This document shows, piece after piece, positions 1-8,677 of a DNA stretch of 52,970 nucleotides; position 1 is the first letter of the stretch; the number at the start of each line of letters is the position of its first letter. This DNA is from Pelagicoccus sp. SDUM812002 (GTDB lineage: Bacteria > Verrucomicrobiota > Verrucomicrobiia > Opitutales > Opitutaceae): positions 1 to 52,970 of the forward strand of contig NZ_JARXHX010000025.1 of assembly GCF_031127835.1 (NCBI RefSeq), read 5' to 3'. The notes below the pieces were generated by a model. The model ran no database searches and was not told the origin of the DNA. It saw only the letters and a program-made list of their open reading frames with translations. The translations under genes were made by a program, and so were the position numbers.

Positions 1-197
1 CTTTGCCTTCGTTATAGCGAAGGTCCTTCATCGGCCTGATTTTTCGCGCCTTTTGGTGGCAATTATCTCCGGACGGTCTGATCAGGTTGTGCTGTGCTTT
101 TAGCCACGAAGAGGCGCAAAAAGATCCTGCACTGTGGGGCTCGCTATAACTTCGCCTTCTTTGCACTCGTTATAGCGAAGGTCCTTCATCGGTTAGT
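1..197 (-). repeat. Two-hairpin intergenic repeat, left copy (inverted)
   Basis: One full unit of about 158 bp plus the start of a second. The marker CCTTCATCGG recurs at 25-34 and 183-192. The sequence is the reverse complement of the units at 14011-14811 and 15751-15907. It shares with the right-hand unit the same variant between the two arms of hairpin I, so left and right copies look like the closest relatives. No gene lies between this repeat and the glycosyltransferase end at 367; positions 198-366 hold only degraded repeat-like sequence. Confidence 0.85.
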
Positions 198-366
198 TCT
201 TGGGTTCTTGTGGTCATGTCGCTGCGCTCGGTAGCGCCTTTTGGTGGCTATCAACTCGGTGGTGGCCATCAACTCCATGACTTAGCATCCAATCTCCCTC
301 TCCTTTCACTACACCCAACTAACCGCTCTACACCACCCGTTGCTCAGGGCGGCTCTTGTCGGCCAC

Positions 367-1455
367 TCACTCGCGCTGCTTGTCCAGCTCCTGCACCCGC
401 TGCCAGCGACGTTCCTCAATCCACAGAAACACGGCGCTCAAAGTCTTCGACGCCTTCTCCTGGAAGCTCGACTTGGCCCCGGGTTCGAACTCGGTACGAC
501 CTGACTGGTTCATAGGCAGCCTCGCCTCCTCCTCCTTCATAAGCAGGAACTTGAAACTTCCCACAAACGCCCGGTACGGCAAAACCGAAAAAAGCCGCAT
601 CCAGTCCTTGGATACGGTCAGGCCGATCAGAGTCATGATCTCCTTAAACCCACCGGTCTGGGTGCTGGCATGCAGCAAGTAAGCGTAGAAATTTGCAGCC
701 GCCCAGCGACGCACCCGGCGCGAGACTTCCGGATAATCCGCCGCCTTCTCCTCGAACAGCGTTTGGTAAGAAAGGCACATGCCTCGATAATTCTTGGACA
801 TGGCCCCGCGGTACTTGCGGTAGCCGAGCAAGTGGTCCGCAACCACCCCGACCTTCCAGCGACGGGCGATGCGCAAGCAGATGTCCCAGTCCTCGCAGCC
901 TTGCCCGCCTCGCTGTTGCTCGCGGGTGCGGTAGCCGCCGACTTCCCTCACGCAGGACATGCGAAACAGGGGCGTGCTGGCATTGTTGGTATAGTTCCGA
1001 TAGAACAGCGAAAGGAAGCGATATCCAGCGATGTCGATGTTTGGCAAGGCAGTCCGAAACGTCCCGTCGTAGCGCATGGAGCGGGTCCAGCAGTAGACCA
1101 GGCCCGTGTCGCTCTCCTCGCCACCCATCGCTGCCAACTGCCGTTCCAGCTTGTCCGGAAACCAGCGATCGTCCGCGTCCAAGGGGGCAAAGTACTGCCC
1201 GCGAGCCGAGGCGATGCCGCGGTTGCGGGCCGCCCCTACGCCTGCATTGGGTCCGCTGATGACAGACACCCGCGAATCCTTCTCCGCATAGAGCTCGGCG
1301 ATTTCCTTGGTCCGGTCCGTCGAGCCATCGTCGACCACGATCACCTCCAGGTGGCGGTGCGTCTGACTAATTGCCGACTCGATCGCCTCAACGAGAAACA
1401 TCTCGGCGTTGTAGGCCGGTATGACTACCGAAACGAGAGGGGCACTTCTTTCCAT
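367..1455 (-). CDS. Family 2 glycosyltransferase
   Basis: Predicted cytoplasmic GT-A enzyme that transfers a sugar from an NDP-sugar onto a growing lipid-linked glycan. The 362-residue protein opens with the family pattern SVVIPAYNAE, has the nucleotide-binding VDDGSTD at about residues 41-47 and a DAD metal-binding motif at 93-95, and continues with the conserved GCEDWDICLRI acceptor-side motif. The C-terminal ~100 residues are not recognisable. It is separated from the next minus-strand gene by a 589 bp AT-rich gap, and its base composition is GC-rich like the flanks rather than the cassette upstream. It lies about 170 bp from the left repeat copy. Sugar specificity cannot be read from sequence. 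Start at 1455 gives an intact N-terminus; no strong ribosome binding site is visible. Confidence 0.93.
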   Translation of the reverse strand: MERSAPLVSVVIPAYNAEMFLVEAIESAISQTHRHLEVIVVDDGSTDRTKEIAELYAEKDSRVSVISGPNAGVGAARNRGIASARGQYFAPLDADDRWFPDKLERQLAAMGGEESDTGLVYCWTRSMRYDGTFRTALPNIDIAGYRFLSLFYRNYTNNASTPLFRMSCVREVGGYRTREQQRGGQGCEDWDICLRIARRWKVGVVADHLLGYRKYRGAMSKNYRGMCLSYQTLFEEKAADYPEVSRRVRRWAAANFYAYLLHASTQTGGFKEIMTLIGLTVSKDWMRLFSVLPYRAFVGSFKFLLMKEEEARLPMNQSGRTEFEPGAKSSFQEKASKTLSAVFLWIEERRWQRVQELDKQRE

Positions 1456-2044
1456 ATCAGAGACAACTGGGCGTTAAATCCGCACTACAGGATTCCCCTT
1501 AAAGCCCCTACTGCAATGCATTTCGGGAAATTTGTGCAGCAGCCACAACATTCGTTAGATCTAATAGCGACAGTAAGCAAAACCTAAACACTTGTTTGGT
1601 AAAATGTGACAGTTCAAATAATTATATCAGTAAACTAGAACAAACTCAGCAACTCACAAGCCTTGTGCATAGATACAATAAAACACGCCTTTACCACATT
1701 CCGGAGAAACCAATCGTTAGTAAACGTCGTCGCTTATTGACAGGTAGTGTATCCGCTATCATTCCATCTCTATTCTCTGTGTCTATACGAAAAAATCAAG
1801 ATACAGTAGATAACGCTGTAGGCTCCTTTCGCAACAGCTCAAAGCAACTCCCGGCGACACCAAATGGGGCGCCTTATCGGGTAGCTAGAGAACGTATTTT
1901 AATAATCCGACGTTCAACCTCTTCTGAAACCCTGGTGTTCGTAAATTGGCTAAACCTTGAACCGATGTAGCTTGTGAAACCTACTGTAGGAAGAACTCTG
2001 GGATCGCAAAAGCAACTAAGAAAGAACGAGCAATATTTATTTTC
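1456..2044. other. AT-rich intergenic gap, no gene recognised
   Basis: This 589 bp stretch lies between two minus-strand genes. It is AT-rich, with no recognisable protein family in any frame and no repeat copy. It marks the left compositional border of the low-GC cassette. A 124-codon plus-strand reading frame (1596-1970) looks accidental. Confidence 0.6.
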
Positions 2045-4153
2045 CTACAAATCTAGAACAACCCTTGTCGTACCCGTAAACAGATATAAAGGAACCCAGC
2101 CAACTTCTACTTCCACATACCCATTCTCTGAATAAACAATCTTTTCTTTACCGAAAGCGTCGATAACCTTTACTGAACCTGTATTCTCCTCGGTCCGCAA
2201 TTGCAATGTGTGTGGCTTTACCCTATCCGCAAGCCAAACTACGACCACTGCCCTTTCAGGTCCTTCTCTAGTAAACGCATACGCTCGTACCGAATCTCCC
2301 AAATTAACTTTTGATAAAAACTTTGTTCCCCTTAACGCACGTAGCAGCACATAATAGCTGGCAAAGGATGGTTTGGGACTATTTTCGACCGTGATAAGGC
2401 CGTATGATCCTGACTCGACAATATCCATATCGCTATAATCCTGCAAAGTAAACCAAATCAGGTATTCATCTGTCATATTTGACATAGAATACACAAATTT
2501 CTGAATCAATGCGACAGCTTGATTTAAGGCAGACGCCCCAGCCCCGAAAGAGATCTCACCAGTCTCTGTATTCGCGGTTCGCCTGCCTTCACGCCCTAAC
2601 AGATCTAAAACCTTTTTGTAATCTCGTTGATAAGACGCAAGACCTCCATGGCTATGGTATCCAAACAAATCAACCGAACTTACTTTCGCTACCTCGGGTC
2701 CGAAAGACCTGTCGATATACGGACTGGGACCCGACAACCCTCCAGATACAACCCTCAAATAAGAGCTATTTGATTTAATGCCTGTGGCGAAGACTGAGAG
2801 CATCTTTGAGTATTCCTTTTCCGTACCCACAAAATAATTCTCGGAGTTCGGCTCGTTCCAGAACTCAACATACCTAACATTAGTTTTATTTGAGAGCAAA
2901 CGGCCAACTAAACCTGAATGCTCGCTGAATCCTTTCCAATCATCTGGAACAGTTCTGGCAGAGCTCCGAAACTGCGTCCAACCAGGCACACGGTGCGTAT
3001 ACAGAACCGACACTTCCAACCCTAGATCACCATATTCATCAATAACTTTAAAAAATCGCTCACCTCTCGTTCGTCCACGAGAAGGTTGCAGCTGTTCGCC
3101 CGTAATAAAAACCTTAACAACATCTAGCTCCAGTACCTCGATAAAGCGATTGTGCAGTATTGTCTCCTCCCTAGATTGCCACATAACTAAGTCTTGAATG
3201 CCAAACTTAAAGTCCCCCCCATCACTTCCAGTACCAAAATCATCATTTAACCGAACAGCATAGTCATCCAACGATATCGAATCCCCATCTCCTGAAAATT
3301 TCAGTGTCATAAAATATGCGCCATAAACGCAATCATCATAGGTAAATAACAGGTCTGCATTTTCATATGGCTCAACAATAATTCTCCTCCCTTCCTCTGC
3401 CAAGTATTCATTATCAATGCTCCCAAAACGACTCTCAACATCAATAACCAATGGATAACCCCTGTTATTTGTTATTCTATAGTTCAACTCAATATCACTT
3501 CCGTAAAGACGCTCAATAGAATCACCTCGACTTAATACCGAAACAGAGAACCCCTGATCCGCAATTCCAACCCCCCTTAAGTTATCTATATAAAATGTGC
3601 CATCCTCACCACTCACATACACTCTCAATTCTTGTATAAAAGCATTTTCCAAATTTTCTCCACTATTAACACCCAAAACATCAAAGCTTAGCGTTCTCCA
3701 CCCCTCCCCAACAACCTCCTCACGATCTAATACATATACGCCACCATTAGCTGTTTTTAGCACAACTTCGAAAGCAAGATTTTGATCACATGGATCAATA
3801 TCAACTAACACTTCACTTAACCCCTTCATTCTAATCCCACTAACCAAAGCTCTGGTAAAACTGAGACAGTGCTCCCCTTTCTCATCAAAAGAAAAATAGA
3901 CAACCCCTGAAGACAAACCACTCCTAATATTCTGCTTGCTGCAACCCAGATAGAAATCGTTCGCAAACCAAGCACCATGATCTGCACCGGAAACTAGCCG
4001 GGATCTCCAAGTGCTATTATCCTCAAATCCATCAAAAAGGACTAAATCAGATGCAGCATAAGCACCTGTTCCGAGTGTAGCAACAAGCGTCAGGATAAAG
4101 CACCTTAGCAAAGCCGCAATTAAAACCGAACCTAACCGAACCTTCAGAAACAT
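2045..4153 (-). CDS. Secreted PslG-like glycoside hydrolase (clan GH-A, GH39-like)
   Basis: The 702-residue protein starts with a signal peptide (hydrophobic core about residues 8-30, ending AYA). A beta-sandwich, carbohydrate-binding-like region follows at roughly 38-195, then a linker domain, then a TIM-barrel hydrolase from about 315. The barrel has the clan GH-A acid/base motif FWNEPN with Glu434, and a probable nucleophile Glu530 in ANTETGE. The barrel and its place inside an exopolysaccharide locus recall PslG of the Pseudomonas psl operon, an endoglycosidase that trims its own polymer; that parallel is inference. It likely acts in the periplasm on nascent or retained polymer. Neighbours are an acyltransferase and glycosyltransferases on the same strand. 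Composition is AT-rich like the cassette. Other GH-A families are possible. Confidence 0.82.
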   Translation of the reverse strand: MFLKVRLGSVLIAALLRCFILTLVATLGTGAYAASDLVLFDGFEDNSTWRSRLVSGADHGAWFANDFYLGCSKQNIRSGLSSGVVYFSFDEKGEHCLSFTRALVSGIRMKGLSEVLVDIDPCDQNLAFEVVLKTANGGVYVLDREEVVGEGWRTLSFDVLGVNSGENLENAFIQELRVYVSGEDGTFYIDNLRGVGIADQGFSVSVLSRGDSIERLYGSDIELNYRITNNRGYPLVIDVESRFGSIDNEYLAEEGRRIIVEPYENADLLFTYDDCVYGAYFMTLKFSGDGDSISLDDYAVRLNDDFGTGSDGGDFKFGIQDLVMWQSREETILHNRFIEVLELDVVKVFITGEQLQPSRGRTRGERFFKVIDEYGDLGLEVSVLYTHRVPGWTQFRSSARTVPDDWKGFSEHSGLVGRLLSNKTNVRYVEFWNEPNSENYFVGTEKEYSKMLSVFATGIKSNSSYLRVVSGGLSGPSPYIDRSFGPEVAKVSSVDLFGYHSHGGLASYQRDYKKVLDLLGREGRRTANTETGEISFGAGASALNQAVALIQKFVYSMSNMTDEYLIWFTLQDYSDMDIVESGSYGLITVENSPKPSFASYYVLLRALRGTKFLSKVNLGDSVRAYAFTREGPERAVVVVWLADRVKPHTLQLRTEENTGSVKVIDAFGKEKIVYSENGYVEVEVGWVPLYLFTGTTRVVLDL

Positions 4154-4197
4154 GACGTCTTAGTGGACAAACGTTAAAACCCTTAAATTCTAAACTC

Positions 4198-4706
4198 TCA
4201 ATTTAGCGGGGTAGCTGGCACTCCACCAACGCGAGCAAACGCTGGAACATCCTTTGTAACCACAGCTCCTGCAGCCACGATAGCACCTCGCCCGATTCGA
4301 ACGCCGGGCAATAAAATAGCACCTGCACCAATCCAAACATCATCTTCTACAACAATAGGCGAACCTTTGTCTACGATACGCCCATCCTCGCTGGGCAAAT
4401 GATTCATGGTTTCGAACATGACCCTGGGACCAACCTTAACATTGCTACCAATCGATACACAGGCCAGGGCAACACCGAATCGTACTTCTGAATTAATAAA
4501 AACCCCTTACCGATCCGAACATTGCCGGCACCACAAAATGGAGTAATTGTAACCGGTCCAAGACAACCACACGCACCCTTGAAGCGGATTCCTGCGATAC
4601 TATACAACCTCCATCTAATCCTATTCACAAAAGGCAAGCCTGGCAAAAAGTTCACGCCCCATAAAACTAACCCTCCGAAACAACCATACAAACTTTTCAT
4701 ACACAT
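4198..4706 (-). pseudogene. Hexapeptide-repeat acetyltransferase, frameshifted
   Basis: Two overlapping reading frames together make one left-handed beta-helix O-acetyltransferase. The upstream frame carries NVRIGKGF and then runs into an unrelated tail. The downstream frame, read from the same point, continues [21 protein letters not shown], then the catalytic-type NHLPSEDGR and the typical end [10 protein letters not shown]. The break is at a run of five T on the coding strand (A run at about 4496-4500); adding one base or removing two restores a single protein of about 170 residues. It may be a genuine disruption, a phase-variable homopolymer or an assembly error. The family transfers acetyl from acetyl-CoA to sugars. 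Initiation is probably at 4706 or 4700; 15 bp separate it from the next gene. Confidence 0.78.
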
Positions 4707-4727
4707 TAACAACTAGTCTACCAATAC

Positions 4728-5630
4728 CTACTGCCAATAAGCCGCACTGCCACTGAGTCGCCTACAGAGCCAAGGAGGCAAATGTTTACCAAATAGAAAC
4801 CCAACCCTAAAACCTGCCCATTTCACGCAGCATACCCAAATGGCAACAGGGATTTTGAGGAAGTTATCTTCGCGAACAGCAGATATCAGTCCACGCACAA
4901 ATAGAATTCCTCTAGACTCTGCGGGGCCAACGAGCGAAGAAACCCACTGGTAATCCCTCCTCATGAACCCGTTGTCAAAATTTCTCTTAAATTCCTCAAT
5001 TGAACGAAAGGGGTGCGAATGAACAACAGAAACGCTAGAAGAATACTTAATCTTCCCCCCAAATTTTAGAATCATCGCGGTAACAACGTAGTCTTCATTA
5101 GATAGAACCTTCGGAAACCCTCCGACAGAATCCAAAGCAGCCTGCGAATAAGCCGCGAAACTGTTAGAGCAGAAGAATGTATGAACTCCATATTCTCCAA
5201 TGTCTTCAATTGATCGGATCTGATCATCATCCCCATAACTGAACTGCCTAGGAAAACGCTCAAAAACCCCTGAACATCTTCTTGGAAGCTGCCTACCATA
5301 AACAATATCACACTCTCCAGAAAGCAAAGGTTCAACTAACTTTTCAATCGAAGAATCGTTGGAAAGAATTGCGTCCTGTGTTAAGTAAACACAAACCCTA
5401 GACTCGTAACATCTACGGGCAAATTCACGAGTCAGCCCATGGTTAAATACGTCAGGAATCAGCTTACAATCAACCTGCCGACCTTTTACAATATCGACAG
5501 TTGCATCTGAAGACCTTGAATCCACTACAAGAATATCTTCACTTGAACAAACCCTCAATAAGGCATCTAGACAAAATGAAATAGTGCTTTCAGCGTTATA
5601 AGTTGGTATAATAACCACGTAATCCCTCAT
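4728..5630 (-). CDS. Family 2 glycosyltransferase, rhamnosyltransferase-like
   Basis: A 300-residue predicted cytoplasmic GT-A enzyme. It has IIPTYNAE at the N-terminus, VVDSRSSD at about 35-42, NHGLTR at 63-68 and TQDA at 84-87 in place of a classical DxD. This combination (NHG-R followed by TQDA) is typical of the rhamnosyltransferase-like branch of GT2. A later stretch SNEDYV fits the usual ED acceptor motif. It sits in the minus-strand cassette between the GT4 gene at 5659 and the broken acetyltransferase, probably co-transcribed with both. Sugar and linkage cannot be assigned. No good Shine-Dalgarno sequence precedes the ATG at 5630. Confidence 0.9.
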   Translation of the reverse strand: MRDYVVIIPTYNAESTISFCLDALLRVCSSEDILVVDSRSSDATVDIVKGRQVDCKLIPDVFNHGLTREFARRCYESRVCVYLTQDAILSNDSSIEKLVEPLLSGECDIVYGRQLPRRCSGVFERFPRQFSYGDDDQIRSIEDIGEYGVHTFFCSNSFAAYSQAALDSVGGFPKVLSNEDYVVTAMILKFGGKIKYSSSVSVVHSHPFRSIEEFKRNFDNGFMRRDYQWVSSLVGPAESRGILFVRGLISAVREDNFLKIPVAIWVCCVKWAGFRVGFLFGKHLPPWLCRRLSGSAAYWQ

Positions 5631-5658
5631 AATCAGTCAAATTCGTAATAACACCCGC

Positions 5659-6723
5659 CTACAAACCTCTAAATAGAGCAACCCATTTCTCTCTCGCTTT
5701 TTGGATTCCCAATTCTAAAGCTCTAGAATCTCCGCAATCAATAACATTTTCTAATTCAGATCTAAATCGACCAAGAAAAGCCTGCTCTATAAAATCAGCT
5801 ACCTTACTAGGAGAGCTTGGGTCGAAGTAAAGAGCCCCATCCCCGCATGTTTCTCTCGCGATCCGATAATCAGCACTCAGAACAGGAACCCCTAGAGCCA
5901 TAGCCTCTATTGGCGGCAAGCCGAAACCCTCCGCACTCGAGAAATGAAGGAGAAAACTAGCTTGGGTATAGCAATCCAAGAGTTCCTCCTCACTAGCATA
6001 ATCAAAACCTAAGGAGACTTCGCTATCTTCCAATAAATCATATCCTGAAAACCCACGCCAAAGAGTCTTATCCACAGATACAACCGTTAACTTCACGTTT
6101 AAACCACGGTCTTTTCGTAGTATTTTCAATGTAGCAAGAGCAAAATCCAAGCGCTTATGAAGATAACGCGCCCCCACAACCAACAACCTCCCGAACGCCA
6201 ATTTTTCATCTAGTCTAGACCTCGGCATTATTAGATAGTCATCCACTCTTTTGCTAACCGATGGTATCACAAATATTTTTCGAGAATCGCACCAGGCATA
6301 GTGTCGCAACAACTTCCGTTTAACATCGTCAGAAATAACCACTATCTTCACACAGTTTTTAAGAACAATCGGTAACACATATCTGAAATACAGGGTCTGC
6401 ATCTTATGCTGCTTTGGATTCTCTAAACTAATAAAATCATGAACCACCACAACCTGCTTTATAAACGGTAGCAAGAATCCATGATGAGAAAGAATCACAA
6501 CTGTTTTTCTCAAAAAAAATAGAGCCGATACCTGAAGAAGCATAAACCTCAAGACAAAACGAATAGTACCGTTTCTACATCCGTTTATATTTTTTAATAT
6601 TATATGCAGGGTATCATCTGTCTCAACGTCAAACATCGAAAACACTCCTCCAGAGGCCACTCCCATTCCAGTAGGAGTAGTACTAACAAGAGGGTCCAGC
6701 AATTTGACACCTTCAGCGATCAT
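5659..6723 (-). CDS. Family 4 (GT-B) glycosyltransferase
   Basis: Retaining GT-B glycosyltransferase of about 354 residues. The C-terminal nucleotide-sugar domain has the E-x7-E type motif SAEGFGLPPIEAMALG at roughly residues 258-273, preceded by the usual LLVVGARYLHKR donor-site strand. The start is set at the ATG at 6723 because an AGGAG-like sequence lies just upstream and this ATG overlaps the stop codon of the upstream acyltransferase by ATGA, an arrangement used repeatedly in this locus. A longer frame to 6780 would overlap the neighbour by 60 bp. AT-rich (19 G+C in 60 bases at 6541-6600). Acts in the cytoplasm on a lipid-linked glycan; the sugar is unknown. Confidence 0.9.
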   Translation of the reverse strand: MIAEGVKLLDPLVSTTPTGMGVASGGVFSMFDVETDDTLHIILKNINGCRNGTIRFVLRFMLLQVSALFFLRKTVVILSHHGFLLPFIKQVVVVHDFISLENPKQHKMQTLYFRYVLPIVLKNCVKIVVISDDVKRKLLRHYAWCDSRKIFVIPSVSKRVDDYLIMPRSRLDEKLAFGRLLVVGARYLHKRLDFALATLKILRKDRGLNVKLTVVSVDKTLWRGFSGYDLLEDSEVSLGFDYASEEELLDCYTQASFLLHFSSAEGFGLPPIEAMALGVPVLSADYRIARETCGDGALYFDPSSPSKVADFIEQAFLGRFRSELENVIDCGDSRALELGIQKAREKWVALFRGL

Positions 6724-7406
6724 ACTAAATTTCTCCTCTTCACAACACGTGCGGGGATACCAACTGCAATCGCTCCACATGGAATACTCTTATTAACTAC
6801 AGCACCAGCTCCAATTACAACATTGTCACCAACCTCCACACCGTCGAGAATCTTAACACCATTCCCTATCCAACACTCACTCCCAATCACAATCCCACGA
6901 CTAGGTACGGTTTTTTGCGCAATATCTTCAACCGCATCGATATCATGCGATTGTGCTGAAAGTTGAAGATTCGCACCAATGGCAGTATTTGAACCGATCT
7001 CCACCCGACCATGAAAACCAATAACAGCGTAAGGCCCTATATAAACATTACTATGAATTACCAATGAGTCACCCGGATCTGACAAATAGGACGTACCCTG
7101 TATCCAGCAGAAATCACCGAGAGTGACCCGATCACCTAAAAGTACTCCATTCGTACTCAAACAATTAAGCTTACTATATCTACCGATACTCACATTCGCA
7201 CCCATCTTTAGCTTCGATGGATACCAAATTTCCACTCCCTTATTTATAAATACCGAACCAGCACAAGACCGAGAATGGAAAAGGCGAAAAGCCAATCCCC
7301 TTAACAAACTCCCCCTTAATTTGTAGTAAGCGTGCGTAAGCGACATGCTTAAATTATCGCTTCTCATCGAAGGAGGTAAACGCTTGTGTATTATTCGTTC
7401 CAACAT
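6720..7406 (-). CDS. Hexapeptide-repeat O-acyltransferase
   Basis: A 228-residue enzyme of the left-handed parallel beta-helix family (LbH, maltose/galactoside acetyltransferase-like), expected to acetylate a sugar using acetyl-CoA. Hexapeptide turns run from about the first third to the C-terminus, with the classic end GDNVVIGAGAVVNKSIP and IAVGIPARVVKRR. AQSHDID fits the catalytic His region. The start is taken at ATG 7406 (MLERIIHK), which overlaps the end of the O-antigen ligase-like gene by 16 bp; a longer frame to 7514 would add a Cys/Phe-rich stretch that belongs to the ligase gene in another frame. It is translationally coupled by ATGA to the downstream GT4. A second, broken acetyltransferase lies at 4198-4706. 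Confidence 0.88.
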   Translation of the reverse strand: MLERIIHKRLPPSMRSDNLSMSLTHAYYKLRGSLLRGLAFRLFHSRSCAGSVFINKGVEIWYPSKLKMGANVSIGRYSKLNCLSTNGVLLGDRVTLGDFCWIQGTSYLSDPGDSLVIHSNVYIGPYAVIGFHGRVEIGSNTAIGANLQLSAQSHDIDAVEDIAQKTVPSRGIVIGSECWIGNGVKILDGVEVGDNVVIGAGAVVNKSIPCGAIAVGIPARVVKRRNLV

Positions 7407-8677
7407 ATCGGTTTTGAGGCATAAAGACCAACAACAAAAAACAAGAATATCGAAGAAGGGAAAAAAATTGACTCCCGTGCAATTCCCTCGGCAGAAATTG
7501 CCGAAACAACACACACAACTACCAACAACCCAGAACTATCCGATTGGACCTGACTAACTCTAAATGGTACCCCAACCATCAAAAAGATATAGAACAAAAC
7601 ACCAACAAATCCAAAATAAACCCACATCCAGAGAAGTTGATTATCAACAAACTCTACTGCAAAGCTATCCGCCGAAATAAGCCCCACCAAAAGATCACCG
7701 AAAATAAACTTTGAAGTGTCGCCAACAAGGTTCTCCCAATACCTGTCCCAAATCCTTTCGCGCATGTCCGCACTTTGCAGGTCACCGAACGCACTCCCAC
7801 CAAAAATCTGTTCACTTGTAAATTCCAACACGCCCCCGAAGCCGAAAACACTAAATACGAACGAGAACAAGACCATCGCGATAGGAACAGTAATAATCCA
7901 CTTCTTGAAAAGACCAGATACCAACCAAACCAACACAGCTAACATCAATGCCAAACATCCAAAAAGTGACGATCGACCTCCGGAAACCGCAATTGAGACA
8001 ATAAAGTAAGACACTAAAGCCGCGAGACAAAGCAGTATTGCCGGTTTCCTGAACAAACAACCTAAATGAACGGCCACACAACATCCCAAAAGCAACACGT
8101 TACAATATGTGAATACGTCACGCTGAAATCCTTTAACCCTTATCAAACCAGGCTCAAACATGACGTTTTCCTTATTTAGCTGATTACCAGCCAGCGTGAG
8201 ATTATCACCTTGGCTAGCTATGAAATACTCACCACTAATTCTTTCGAACAACCCAACCCCCGCCTCCGCCACACAACAGAGCAAAAACACACTCAATACG
8301 AAACACAACCAAACCTTGGAGCGGCTGCAACCCAAAAGCCCGAACGTCAATGCCCAAAACCAGTAAAAAACCCACTTTATAACAACCAAAGATCCAATTT
8401 CTACTACAATAAAGACATTGTAAAATAAACAAACTAAACCAATATAAATCATCCCTAAAACAACAAAGAATAGAAAAATATACGAATGGCCGACACTCAT
8501 TTTAAAAAAATGAAACACATTCATTAGGAGAACACACAAAACAAAGGCTTCCCTCAGATAAACCCCTCCTCCTAACAGGGAATGCAGGTAGCCACTCGGC
8601 CAAACCAACAACCAGACCAAAATATTCAACACGCACAGAGTCAGTTCAAGCGGTTTTATTGTATCCAAAACCCTCAC
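7391..8677 (-). CDS. O-antigen ligase/polymerase-like (Wzy-type) membrane protein
   Basis: A 428-residue polytopic inner-membrane protein with about ten to twelve hydrophobic segments and a larger extracytoplasmic loop near residues 270-345, including a DMRERIWDRYWEN stretch. That stretch resembles the region after the conserved loop of the Wzy_C (O-antigen ligase) family. In this context it most likely polymerises the repeat units flipped by the adjacent Wzx-like protein, in the periplasm, rather than ligating to lipid A. Start is GTG at 8677, overlapping the stop of the flippase by GTGA. The coding strand is unusually G/T rich (7501-7560 contains 22 G and 6 C on the coding strand). Sequence alone does not separate polymerase from ligase. 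Confidence 0.83.
   Translation of the reverse strand: MRVLDTIKPLELTLCVLNILVWLLVWPSGYLHSLLGGGVYLREAFVLCVLLMNVFHFFKMSVGHSYIFLFFVVLGMIYIGLVCLFYNVFIVVEIGSLVVIKWVFYWFWALTFGLLGCSRSKVWLCFVLSVFLLCCVAEAGVGLFERISGEYFIASQGDNLTLAGNQLNKENVMFEPGLIRVKGFQRDVFTYCNVLLLGCCVAVHLGCLFRKPAILLCLAALVSYFIVSIAVSGGRSSLFGCLALMLAVLVWLVSGLFKKWIITVPIAMVLFSFVFSVFGFGGVLEFTSEQIFGGSAFGDLQSADMRERIWDRYWENLVGDTSKFIFGDLLVGLISADSFAVEFVDNQLLWMWVYFGFVGVLFYIFLMVGVPFRVSQVQSDSSGLLVVVCVVSAISAEGIARESIFFPSSIFLFFVVGLYASKPICWNE

Noticed and set aside
670-1587. 305-codon plus-strand frame opposite the GT2 gene
   Set aside because: It is antisense to a clear glycosyltransferase; His/Arg/Ala-rich product without motifs.
1596-1970. 124-codon plus-strand frame in the AT-rich gap
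   Set aside because: No family resemblance, poor start context, and composition like non-coding AT-rich DNA.
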